The position numbers and the translations under genes are program-made. From assembly GCA_910586965.1 (NCBI GenBank), contig CAJUMF010000006.1, positions 1 through 64,000 of the forward strand: a DNA stretch of 64,000 nucleotides. The letters run 5' to 3'. The stretch comes from an uncultured Dorea sp. (lineage in GTDB: Bacteria > Bacillota > Clostridia > Lachnospirales > Lachnospiraceae). Positions 1 through 7,479 of the stretch are shown here, one piece after another. Every line of letters starts with the position of its first letter. The stretch's first letter is position 1. The notes beneath the pieces were generated by a model, which saw only the letters and a program-made list of their open reading frames with translations, ran no database searches and was not told the DNA's origin.

Positions 1-49
1 CGCAACATTCGCATTGTTGAGGCCAGGGGTTCGAATCCCCTATGCTCCA
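1..49 (+). tRNA. tRNA-Ala (anticodon CGC), 3' part
   Basis: Only the 3' part is in the window. The anticodon stem CAACA/TGTTG (3-7 with 15-19) encloses the loop TTCGCAT, which puts anticodon CGC at 10-12. The T arm AGGGG-TTCGAAT-CCCCT (25-41) and the acceptor strand ATGCTCC with discriminator A (42-49) follow. Position 70 of the tRNA is a T, which would allow the G3:U70 pair that identifies alanine tRNAs. CCA is not encoded; the next bases are TTT. The 5' half lies before base 1. Confidence 0.9.
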
Positions 50-78
50 TTTTAAAGTTGCAGCAGTGATACATAAAT

Positions 79-120
79 AAATCATCAGCCTTCCTTTTAT
101 GTGAAGGCTGATGATTTTTT
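79..120. terminator. bidirectional intrinsic terminator
   Basis: A perfect 15-bp inverted repeat (79-93 with 103-117) with a 9-base loop is flanked by A-rich sequence on the left and a T run on the right. It can end transcription of the tRNA from the left and of argG from the right. Confidence 0.85.
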
Positions 121-126
121 ATTTTA

Positions 127-1350
127 CTATTTATTTTTTTGGGATTCTAACATCTTCATTGCCCGGACTTTCAGAGGCAATCCGAACAGGTTGATAAATC
201 CGTCCGCATCATGGTGATCGTAAAGATCTCCGGTTGTAAAGCTTGCAAGTGACTCGCTGTACAGAGAGTAGGGGGAAGTAGTTCCTGCTTTGATAATGTT
301 GCCTTTATATAATTTGAACTTTACTTCTCCGGTCACATACTCCTGAGTGCTCTCGATAAATGCCTGGACAGCCTCCCGAAGCGGCGTGAACCATTTCCCT
401 TCGTAGACGATCTGGGAAAGCTTGTTGCCCATCTCTTCTTTCACTTCATAGGTAGCGCGGTCTAATACCAGTTCTTCTAACTGCTGGTGTGCCTCGTAGA
501 TGATCGTTCCGCCCGGGGTCTCATAGATCCCGTGGGATTTCATGCCTACCACACGGTTCTCCACGATGTCAGAGATACCTATTCCGTGTTTCCCGCCAAG
601 TTCATTGAGCTTGCGGACGATGTCGGATACCTTCATCTCTTCGCCGTTGACGCTTTTCGGAACACCCTTTTCAAATGTCATCGTCACATATTCCGCCTCG
701 TCAGGAGCTTTTTCAGGAGAAACGCTCATCACAAGCAGGTGGTCATAGTTTGGTTCCAGAGAAGGGTCTTCAAGTTCAAGTCCTTCATGGCTGATATGCC
801 AGAGGTTCCGGTCGCGGCTGTAGCTGTGGCTTGCATCAAACGGAAGGTTGATGCCGTGAGCTTTGCAATATGCAATCTCATCTTCGCGGGACTGCATAGT
901 CCACACGTCAGTCATACGCCATGGGGCGATAACCTTGATATCCGGGGCCAGAGCTGTGATCGCAAGCTCAAAACGGATCTGGTCATTGCCCTTTCCGGTA
1001 GCTCCGTGGCAGATGGCGACAGCGCCCTCTTTCCTTGCGATTTCCACAAGGCGTTTGGCGATAGCCGGGCGCGCCATGGAAGTTCCGAGAAGATATTTAT
1101 TCTCATAAATGGCGTGAGCCTGGATACAGGGTACGATATAGTTATCACAGAAGTCGTCCACTACATCTTCAATATATAACTTGGATGCGCCGGAGAGCTT
1201 CGCACGCTCATCAAGCCCGTCGAGTTCCTCCCCTTGGCCGCAGTCAACGCAGCAGCAGATAACCTCATAATCAAAAGTCTCTTTTAACCACGGGATGATG
1301 GATGTAGTATCAAGTCCTCCGGAATATGCTAATACAACTTTTTCTTTCAT
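127..1350 (-). CDS. argG: argininosuccinate synthase
   Basis: This cytosolic enzyme joins citrulline and aspartate with ATP to make argininosuccinate, the penultimate step of arginine synthesis. The 407-residue protein has the usual family length. Its N-terminus carries the ATP pyrophosphatase P-loop AYSGGLDTT (residues 8-16), followed by conserved motifs such as GKGNDQIRFE and SYSRDRNLWH. The ATG is preceded by GAGGAGG about 8 bases upstream. It stands alone on the minus strand: argH is not adjacent, and the other arginine genes are 6 kb away on the plus strand. ArgR-like boxes over its promoter suggest common control with argC-argD. The identification rests on strong motif conservation. Confidence 0.97.
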   Translation of the reverse strand: MKEKVVLAYSGGLDTTSIIPWLKETFDYEVICCCVDCGQGEELDGLDERAKLSGASKLYIEDVVDDFCDNYIVPCIQAHAIYENKYLLGTSMARPAIAKRLVEIARKEGAVAICHGATGKGNDQIRFELAITALAPDIKVIAPWRMTDVWTMQSREDEIAYCKAHGINLPFDASHSYSRDRNLWHISHEGLELEDPSLEPNYDHLLVMSVSPEKAPDEAEYVTMTFEKGVPKSVNGEEMKVSDIVRKLNELGGKHGIGISDIVENRVVGMKSHGIYETPGGTIIYEAHQQLEELVLDRATYEVKEEMGNKLSQIVYEGKWFTPLREAVQAFIESTQEYVTGEVKFKLYKGNIIKAGTTSPYSLYSESLASFTTGDLYDHHDADGFINLFGLPLKVRAMKMLESQKNK

Positions 1351-1418
1351 CTTAAAATCCTCCTCAGCTATGTATTATTTTATAAATCATAAATGGTATA
1401 TTCGCGATAGCAAAGATT

Positions 1419-1447
1419 ACTATACACCATATCTTATATTTATGCAA
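1419..1447 (-). promoter_or_regulatory. argG promoter
   Basis: Read on the minus strand, TTGCAT (1442-1447) and TATAGT (1419-1424) are 17 bases apart, a good sigma-A promoter about 70 bases upstream of the argG start. The -35 lies inside a TCTTGCATAAATAT segment that resembles an arginine-repressor half site. Confidence 0.65.
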
Positions 1448-1469
1448 GAAAAAAATAAAAAATAATTAT

Positions 1470-1500
1470 AAATATGCAAAATATACAATTAATATGCATA
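1470..1500. promoter_or_regulatory. putative ArgR boxes upstream of argG
   Basis: This AT-rich stretch contains repeated TATGCA/TGTATA words, for example TTGTATATTTTGCATA on the minus strand. They fit the general ARG-box pattern TGNATAWWWWATNCA and match the words found at 7336-7376 before argC. Binding by ArgR is inferred. Confidence 0.5.
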
Positions 1501-1537
1501 AAACAATAAGTCTGCACATCATTTTTTAAATTTGGTA

Positions 1538-1597
1538 TTGACTTATGTAGATTATCTATATATAATGTAGATAGTCGATATATAGATGAACTACATA
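1538..1597 (+). promoter_or_regulatory. promoter with large nested dyad, probable PadR operator
   Basis: TTGACT (1538-1543) and TATAAT (1561-1566) are spaced by 17 bases. A dyad centred at 1570.5 covers the -10: TATGTAG (1544-1550) pairs with CTACATA (1591-1597), and ATCTATATAT (1554-1563) pairs with ATATATAGAT (1578-1587). A 20-bp direct repeat beginning ATGTAGAT (1545-1564, 1565-1584, 17 of 20 bases equal) is superimposed. PadR proteins often bind ATGT/ACAT dyads, and the operon encodes a PadR protein, so autoregulation is likely. Confidence 0.7.
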
Positions 1598-1614
1598 AAA
1601 GGAGGGATTCGAAG

Positions 1615-3492
1615 ATGAAGGTTATGATAAAGATATTTAAAAGCAATATGTGGAGATGCCTGCCTTGTTTTATGAGTTCGATATTGGTCACGGCGACGCT
1701 GTTTTTATTTGAAGGCATCAAAGTCATGTTTTTGCACACTATGAGCGGAGAAGAGAGATTGCAGTCTTCTCTTGGCATGTCCACGTATCTTTACATCTAT
1801 GTGCTTTTGTTTGTCGGTGTCATACTGATCTTGTATACGGTGAACAATTACAGCAGAGTAAGGCTTAGAGATTACGGGACGTTTTTAGTGCTGGGATGTG
1901 AGAAGAGAAGTATTGCCTGGATGATATTGGCGGAGTATGGGATGATCGGCATAGTTTCTTATGGGGCGGGGAGCATATTGGGAACGGTGTTTTTGTTTGC
2001 AGTGAGAGAAGTCATTCTTTCCGAGGATATTCATATGGAGCTTGACGGACAGATGTATCTTGGCGTGGTGTTAAAGACACTGTTTTATATGCTGGTCGTA
2101 TACGTGGCTGCAGTGTTGATGAACGCGGTGTATTTACAAGGGAGTTCCCCGTCAGCGCTGATGAAGTTTGACAGGAAAAAGAGCAGGCTGCCCTCCATAA
2201 AAGCAAGCCTTATCGGTACGGTATGTGGGGCATTATGCTTTGCCGCGACCTGTATCTTGATGACCAATGCGCACATTCCTCCATATATAAGGATGAGATA
2301 CAGCCTGCTTTTTGCGTTCTCTGGTCTGTTCCTTTGCTTTACATATATCGGAAGGCTGCTTTTGTACTTGTTTAGCAGCCATGAAAGGCAGTATTATAAG
2401 TATTTGCTCAGAATAAAGAATCTGTACTATCGGTTTGCAGATAATAAAAATATCATGATGCTGAGCTTTGTGATCAATTTTACGGTGCTTATCTTTATCA
2501 ATATAAATATAGTGGAATATGGAAACACGGATTCTCGATATCTGTGGAAATACCCTTATGATTATGTGTACGCAGTGGCAGACGAACAGGCCGTACCTCT
2601 TTGCTTGAAACTTAGTGAAGCAGGAGGGGATACAGACGCATATCCATGTGTATTCCTTACCAGTGTGGAGTATGGGGAGTATATCGGTATGCCGGTGTCA
2701 GCCTACAACAGGATATCCGGGGAAGAAGAGGAGGTCCGTCCCGGGGAGGTGTTGGGTATCCTGCAAAAGCATGAGGCGGATAAGGATAGACTGCTTTCGT
2801 CCGGGCATGTGGCTTTTGAGACCGGGGAGGGAATAAGAAGATTTGAGGCCGGCAGACAGAAGAACCGTATCCTGTTTGTTGCCCAGCAGCCGGAGAGCAT
2901 GGGGATTTTAGTGTTTGATGACGGGGAGTACGATTTACTTCGGGAGACCAGAGGCAGGATGTGTCTGGTCACGCAGACGATGCCGGATGATACCGGGGAG
3001 AATGAGGAATGGATGAAAGAACTGGCTGAGGACACCTGCGCAAAGCTTTTTTATTCTAAGGCGGAGCTGATGCTGCTAGACAGGAAAGAAGACATCACGA
3101 CGTTGATTTTCTATGTCTGTATGGGGATTTTCCTGATGATCAGCAACATGGTAGTCCTTGCAGTCAAAGTGTGGTCAGAGATTCCGGTGCTCAGCGGCAA
3201 ATACGGGTTCTTAAAAAAGCTTGGGATGGATGACGAGGAGGTAAAAAGCAATGTAAAGGGAGAGCTTTCCATTTGTATGAAGATTCCTTTTGTATTGTCA
3301 TTTGCCATGGGGATGTGCACGCTTATGTGGCTGTTTGGCGGCGGAGAGTATGGGTTTGATATGTGGATCATCTTTTTGTTTCTTGCATTAGTTATTGCAC
3401 AGGGATGCTTTATTGCCGGGACAGGTAATTACGGATACCGACTGGTGAAGGAAAGAATAGACGAAGAAAACGGGGTGATGATATGGAACTGA
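1615..3492 (+). CDS. ABC transporter permease, FtsX/BceB-like
   Basis: A 625-residue membrane protein that looks like the permease of a Bce-type or MacB-type ABC transporter. Hydrophobic segments lie near residues 15-35, 57-77, 99-125, 150-170, 200-220, 230-255 and 280-300. A long soluble loop (about residues 305-490) follows, then three closing membrane segments from about 500. This resembles BceB, where the large extracellular loop senses or handles a peptide antibiotic. The start has a strong GGAGG site at 1600-1605. The last 10 bases overlap the ATPase gene, showing coupled translation. The substrate cannot be told; antimicrobial-peptide detoxification or lipoprotein release are both possible. 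Confidence 0.8.
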   Translation: MKVMIKIFKSNMWRCLPCFMSSILVTATLFLFEGIKVMFLHTMSGEERLQSSLGMSTYLYIYVLLFVGVILILYTVNNYSRVRLRDYGTFLVLGCEKRSIAWMILAEYGMIGIVSYGAGSILGTVFLFAVREVILSEDIHMELDGQMYLGVVLKTLFYMLVVYVAAVLMNAVYLQGSSPSALMKFDRKKSRLPSIKASLIGTVCGALCFAATCILMTNAHIPPYIRMRYSLLFAFSGLFLCFTYIGRLLLYLFSSHERQYYKYLLRIKNLYYRFADNKNIMMLSFVINFTVLIFININIVEYGNTDSRYLWKYPYDYVYAVADEQAVPLCLKLSEAGGDTDAYPCVFLTSVEYGEYIGMPVSAYNRISGEEEEVRPGEVLGILQKHEADKDRLLSSGHVAFETGEGIRRFEAGRQKNRILFVAQQPESMGILVFDDGEYDLLRETRGRMCLVTQTMPDDTGENEEWMKELAEDTCAKLFYSKAELMLLDRKEDITTLIFYVCMGIFLMISNMVVLAVKVWSEIPVLSGKYGFLKKLGMDDEEVKSNVKGELSICMKIPFVLSFAMGMCTLMWLFGGGEYGFDMWIIFLFLALVIAQGCFIAGTGNYGYRLVKERIDEENGVMIWN

Positions 3493-4208
3493 TCAGAGTA
3501 GAGAATGTAGTCAAAAATTATCAAAACACACAAGTATTAAAAAGTATAGACCTGACGGTTCATGAAGGAGAGTTTGTGGGAATCATGGGAAAGTCCGGGA
3601 GCGGGAAGACGACACTTCTTAAGATCATGGGCATGATCGAGCCGGTGACGGACGGGAGGGTCTTTTACGAGAAGAGAAGTGCAGAAAGACTCTCCGGCAA
3701 AGAGGCGGCAAGGATACGGCGGGAGGAGCTGGGGTTTATCTTTCAGGAATTTTTCCTGATGGACAGTCTGACTGTACTTGAGAATGTGATGCTGCCCCTG
3801 CTTATCAGCAGGAGCACTGACGGAACCGGGAAAGAGAGGGCGGGGCAGTTTATCCGAAGATTCGGGATAGAAGGTCTTGAGCAGAAGATGCCGGATGAAT
3901 TATCAGGAGGAGAAAGGCAGAGAACTGCTATATGCAGGGCACTGATCAATGACCCGCGGATTGTATTTGCCGACGAGCCCACGGGCAACCTGGATTCCAA
4001 ATCAGGAAAAGTAGTAATCGATGCTTTAGAGAGAATCAATAAAGAGTTTAAGAAGACGGTCATCATGGTGACTCACGACCCGCAGATGGCAAGCTGCTGT
4101 GATCGGATCATCCTGCTAAAGGACGGGGAAATCCTTGGGCAGATGGAAAAACAATCGGGTAATGAAGGATTTTACAAAGAAATTATAGAGCGCATGATCG
4201 AGTTATGA
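3483..4208 (+). CDS. ABC transporter ATP-binding protein
   Basis: A 241-residue ATPase of the MacB/LolD/BceA class that powers the permease encoded just upstream. Walker A is GKSGSGKTT (residues 36-44), the signature is LSGGERQR, Walker B is IVFADEPTGNLD, and the switch histidine is in VTHDP. Length and motif order are those of a free-standing ATPase subunit. The gene overlaps the permease by 10 bases. It sits in the PadR operon, so it is probably induced when the repressor releases the dyad at 1544-1597. Confidence 0.93.
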   Translation: MELIRVENVVKNYQNTQVLKSIDLTVHEGEFVGIMGKSGSGKTTLLKIMGMIEPVTDGRVFYEKRSAERLSGKEAARIRREELGFIFQEFFLMDSLTVLENVMLPLLISRSTDGTGKERAGQFIRRFGIEGLEQKMPDELSGGERQRTAICRALINDPRIVFADEPTGNLDSKSGKVVIDALERINKEFKKTVIMVTHDPQMASCCDRIILLKDGEILGQMEKQSGNEGFYKEIIERMIEL

Positions 4209-4224
4209 AAGGAGGGAGACATGG

Positions 4225-5568
4225 ATGGACAGACAGAGATACATGGAGCTTCTTGGCGGACAGATTCGTTGTAAGAGGGCGGTTCCTCTGGTGACTAAGG
4301 AGCTGGAGGCACACATTGAGGAACAAAAGGCAGATTTTCTGGCGGAAGGAATGTCAGAAAGCAAGGCAGAGGAGCTGGCTGTTAAGGAAATGGGAGATCC
4401 GGTGGAGGTAGGTATTCAGATGGACGGAATCCACAGGCCGAAGATGAACTGGGGATTGATCTTTCTCATCGGATTGGTGAGCGCGGCGGGGCTTATGGCA
4501 TGGTATGGCTTAAATATCCGGTTCGCGTTAGGAGCAGATCAGACGCCGGGTGATATCTATCACTTGTTTTTACGGTATGTTGTTTATACGGCGGCAGGTT
4601 TTCTGGCAATGGTGGGGATTTGTTATATCGATTACACCTGGCTGGCGGCAAAGGCGAAAAAGATCATGCTTGTATACAGCGGGGCGCTTTTGCTGGTTCC
4701 GATCATTAGTGTACAGCCACTAGGCGATGTTTTTTCAGAAGGGTATACAGCCGCAGTGTGGCTGATGGCTTTTCTTTTCCTTCCCTTATGCTGCGGAGTG
4801 CTCTATAGCTATCGGGGACAGGGGACTTTAGGGTTGTTTAAAGGTACGGCATGGATGCTGCCTGTTGTGATTTCGCCGCTTATTTACCGGAACAGGATGG
4901 AGTTGTTGTTATTTATACTGATACTGGCGGTAGTTTTATCTTATGCGGTGGGGACAGGGACATTTCACATTCCGGCGAAATGGACACTTTTTAGTATCTG
5001 GGCCGTGACAATGATTCTGTTTGCCGGGATCATAAAGGCCGACGGGTTTACAAGCTTTGGCATCATACCGGAGATGTACGAAGAATTTATGGAGCAAAGC
5101 AAGGATGCGGTGCAGGAGATCGTGGCAGGAAGCCGTGCTCTTGGAAGTGCGGGTGAGATGCGGGGCGTGCAAGATGAGACCTTAGAGTTTTCAGTGAACG
5201 TACAGGGCGAGAGCCTCAAGATTACAGAGGTATTCCCGGTAGGCAGTGAGTTCATGCTGACTTATACGGCAGTTTGCTTTGGAACCTTTGCGGCGGCTGT
5301 GGCGAGTCTGGTGATCGGTGCAATGCTTTTAAGGCTTTTGTCTCTGTCGATGAAACAGAAGAACCGTTTGGGGCGGCTTATGGGGCTTGGATGCGGACTG
5401 TTGCTTCTTACTCATGCAGCCGGATATATGCTGGTGAATATGGGCGTGATCATACCGGAGCAGATGTATTGTCCATTTGTCATAGAAAGCAAAGGTGTGA
5501 TCGTTACTTATGTGTTGTTGGGAATTATATTGAGTATCTACCGGTATCAGAGCATATCGGAGGCATAA
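4225..5568 (+). CDS. HAAS-domain / FtsW-RodA-like membrane protein, copy 1
   Basis: 447 residues. Residues 1-72 form a soluble helical domain (MDRQRYMELL, then KELEAHIEEQ and EMGDPVEVG) typical of the HAAS / permease-prefix domain that accompanies PadR regulators. About ten membrane segments follow, and the end (CPFV, then LLGIILSIYRYQ) resembles the last helices of FtsW/RodA/SpoVE proteins. Where active FtsW/RodA glycosyltransferases carry SDF with an essential aspartate, this protein seems to read SEF (alignment by eye). A GGAGGG site at 4211-4216 serves the ATG at 4225. It is closely related to the protein at 5934-7304. Function unknown; a membrane sensor or a diverged cell-wall protein is possible. 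Confidence 0.75.
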   Translation: MDRQRYMELLGGQIRCKRAVPLVTKELEAHIEEQKADFLAEGMSESKAEELAVKEMGDPVEVGIQMDGIHRPKMNWGLIFLIGLVSAAGLMAWYGLNIRFALGADQTPGDIYHLFLRYVVYTAAGFLAMVGICYIDYTWLAAKAKKIMLVYSGALLLVPIISVQPLGDVFSEGYTAAVWLMAFLFLPLCCGVLYSYRGQGTLGLFKGTAWMLPVVISPLIYRNRMELLLFILILAVVLSYAVGTGTFHIPAKWTLFSIWAVTMILFAGIIKADGFTSFGIIPEMYEEFMEQSKDAVQEIVAGSRALGSAGEMRGVQDETLEFSVNVQGESLKITEVFPVGSEFMLTYTAVCFGTFAAAVASLVIGAMLLRLLSLSMKQKNRLGRLMGLGCGLLLLTHAAGYMLVNMGVIIPEQMYCPFVIESKGVIVTYVLLGIILSIYRYQSISEA

Positions 5569-5584
5569 AAAGGAGGTAATATAA

Positions 5585-5947
5585 ATGGCAGTTGATAAAA
5601 GTTTGGTATCAGGGAGCACGTCAATGTTGATCTTGCGGCTCTTGTCAGAGAAGGATATGTACGGGTATGAGATGATCGAGACTTTGAGGGAGAAATCGGA
5701 GAACGTGTTCGAGCTTAAGGCAGGAACGCTCTATCCGCTCCTTCACTCTATGGAAGAAAAAGGATTTTTGGAGGCGTATGAACAGGAGGCAGTCGGCAAA
5801 GTGCGCAAATATTATCACTTGACGAAAGCCGGAAAAAAGCAGCTTAAAGTAAAAGCAGAGGAGTGGAAGGAATACTCTCGTGCAGTAGTAAATGTCATGG
5901 GAGCGATGGGGGATAACGGAAGGAGTGCATGTTATGGACAGGCGTAA
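5585..5947 (+). CDS. PadR-family transcriptional regulator
   Basis: A 120-residue winged-helix repressor of the short PadR (s1) type. The helix-turn-helix region runs from LILRLLSEKDMYGYEM to GTLYPLLHSMEEKGFLE, the characteristic PadR motif, and a C-terminal dimerisation helix follows. An AAAGGAGG site precedes the ATG. It lies between two HAAS/FtsW-like genes and overlaps the second by 14 bases. The probable target is the ATGTAG/CTACAT dyad on the operon promoter. The effector is unknown but may be the compound handled by the ABC transporter. Confidence 0.93.
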   Translation: MAVDKSLVSGSTSMLILRLLSEKDMYGYEMIETLREKSENVFELKAGTLYPLLHSMEEKGFLEAYEQEAVGKVRKYYHLTKAGKKQLKVKAEEWKEYSRAVVNVMGAMGDNGRSACYGQA

Positions 5948-7304
5948 TTATATGAAGCTTTTAACCGAACAGATTCGTTGTAAGCGGGCGCTTCCTCTTG
6001 TGACAAGGGAACTGGAGTTACATATCGAGGAGCAGAAGGAGGACTTTCTGGCGGAAGGGATGACGGAGCGGGAAGCAGAAGAAGCTGCCGTACGTGAGAT
6101 GGGTGACCCGGTGACGGTGGGTGTGGAGATGGACCGCATTCACAGGCCGAAGATGAACTGGCGGCTTATCTTTGGAATCGGTGTGGTCAGTTTGCTTGGG
6201 ATGGTGATGCTTGCGCTTCTCGATGTGGTTGTAGAACAGAAAAGTATGCCGTTTTTATATCTGGCGAGTCATTTGGTCTATATGGTAATCGGGTATGCAG
6301 CAATGATTGGAATATGCTATCTTGACTATACGTGGATCGCCCGTTGGTCGAAAGCATTTTTGGCAGGATATCTTCTGTTATTGATCGTGGGGACATCGGT
6401 CTTTGGCACGACGGTTAACGGAGCGGAAGGATTTCTGAATGTATTTGGGGTGGCGTTGGTCAATGTGAACCAGTGGGTGCTCCTGGTGGTCCCGCTGTAC
6501 TGTGCGGTACTCTATAGTTATCGAGGCGAAGGTTATCTGGGACTTTTAAAAGGTGTTCTCTGGATGGTGCCGGTAATCGTTGCACAATTTATATTCCGCA
6601 CTGCAGGGATCATCCTGCTGGTACCGACACTGGCGGTGATTCTGACTGTGGCGGTCTGCAAGGGATATTTTCAAGTGAAGGTAAGGCGGATACTGGCGGT
6701 GATCTGGGGTGCAGCGGTTCTATTTCCTTGTGGGGTAGTATTCAGATTCTACCGGATGGGTTCCGCTTATCAGGTGATGCGGCTTGACATACTGCTTCAT
6801 CCGGCAAAATATGCGCAGGAAGAAGGCTATCAGTTTTATACACTGAGAAAATTGCTGGAAGGGAGCAGGCTTTTTGGAGAAGGAAAGAATTTTGCTGAGT
6901 ATTCAGGTATGCTTCCGGATAATTCGAGCTTTGCTCTGACCTATATCATGTCCTGTTTTGGTGTTCTGGCAGCAGTTTGCGTCGTTAGTGTAATCACAAT
7001 ACTGATATATAAACTGACAGCTATGACCATTAAACAAAAGAATCAGTTAGGGGCGTTGATGGGGACAGGCTGCGGCGTGACTATCGCATTGCAGGCGGCT
7101 TGGTATGTGCTGACCAATCTTGGGATTGTGCTGACAGGGCCTGTCTACTGTCCGTTTATTACCAAGGGGGGAAGCGGGATGGTCATCACGTACATTTTAT
7201 GCGGGATCATGCTGAGTATCTATCGGTATCAAAATGTGTCGGCGGAGCCGGCAGGGAAGTTAGGCGGATTATTTCATTATAGAAATATTATAAAACATAA
7301 TTGA
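5934..7304 (+). CDS. HAAS-domain / FtsW-RodA-like membrane protein, copy 2
   Basis: 456 residues starting at the ATG at 5934, chosen because MDRRNYMKLLTEQIRCKRA matches the start of the paralogue at 4225 and AAGGAG lies 9 bases upstream; an upstream in-frame start would bury the gene deeper in padR. The HAAS domain spans residues 1-72 (EMGDPVTVG) and about ten membrane segments follow. The end, with PFITKGGSG and CGIMLSIYRYQ, resembles the PFxSYGGSS end of FtsW/RodA. The catalytic-aspartate position appears to be serine (NSSF), so glycosyltransferase activity is doubtful. It is the last gene of the PadR operon, ahead of the hairpin at 7331. Confidence 0.75.
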   Translation: MDRRNYMKLLTEQIRCKRALPLVTRELELHIEEQKEDFLAEGMTEREAEEAAVREMGDPVTVGVEMDRIHRPKMNWRLIFGIGVVSLLGMVMLALLDVVVEQKSMPFLYLASHLVYMVIGYAAMIGICYLDYTWIARWSKAFLAGYLLLLIVGTSVFGTTVNGAEGFLNVFGVALVNVNQWVLLVVPLYCAVLYSYRGEGYLGLLKGVLWMVPVIVAQFIFRTAGIILLVPTLAVILTVAVCKGYFQVKVRRILAVIWGAAVLFPCGVVFRFYRMGSAYQVMRLDILLHPAKYAQEEGYQFYTLRKLLEGSRLFGEGKNFAEYSGMLPDNSSFALTYIMSCFGVLAAVCVVSVITILIYKLTAMTIKQKNQLGALMGTGCGVTIALQAAWYVLTNLGIVLTGPVYCPFITKGGSGMVITYILCGIMLSIYRYQNVSAEPAGKLGGLFHYRNIIKHN

Positions 7305-7330
7305 AAAAGCAGGATGGATATGGAATCTAA

Positions 7331-7382
7331 AAAAACACTTGCATAATATACATAGAAGATGTATAATTATGCAAGTGTTTTT
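7331..7382 (+). terminator. hairpin terminator carrying two ArgR-like boxes
   Basis: A long, nearly perfect inverted repeat (7332-7353 with 7359-7382, one bulged base, loop AGAAG) ends in a T run, so it can terminate the PadR operon. Each arm is also a near-palindrome of ARG-box form, TGCATAATATACA and TGTATAATTATGCA. A further TTATGCAAG occurs at 7384-7392. The element therefore also looks like the ArgR operator region of the arg operon, about 30 bases upstream of the argC promoter. Confidence 0.7.
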
Positions 7383-7411
7383 CTTATGCAAGAAGTAATC
7401 TTTTAGTTTGC

Positions 7412-7440
7412 TGGACAACTTTGTCTAAAAGGTTTATGAT
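7412..7440 (+). promoter_or_regulatory. argC operon promoter
   Basis: TGGACA (7412-7417) and TATGAT (7435-7440) are spaced by 17 bases. The promoter lies 40 bases before the argC ATG and directly downstream of the ArgR-like boxes. Confidence 0.6.
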
Positions 7441-7479
7441 AAACGGGAATTATTTGAGAAATATTTGGAGGCAGAAAAG

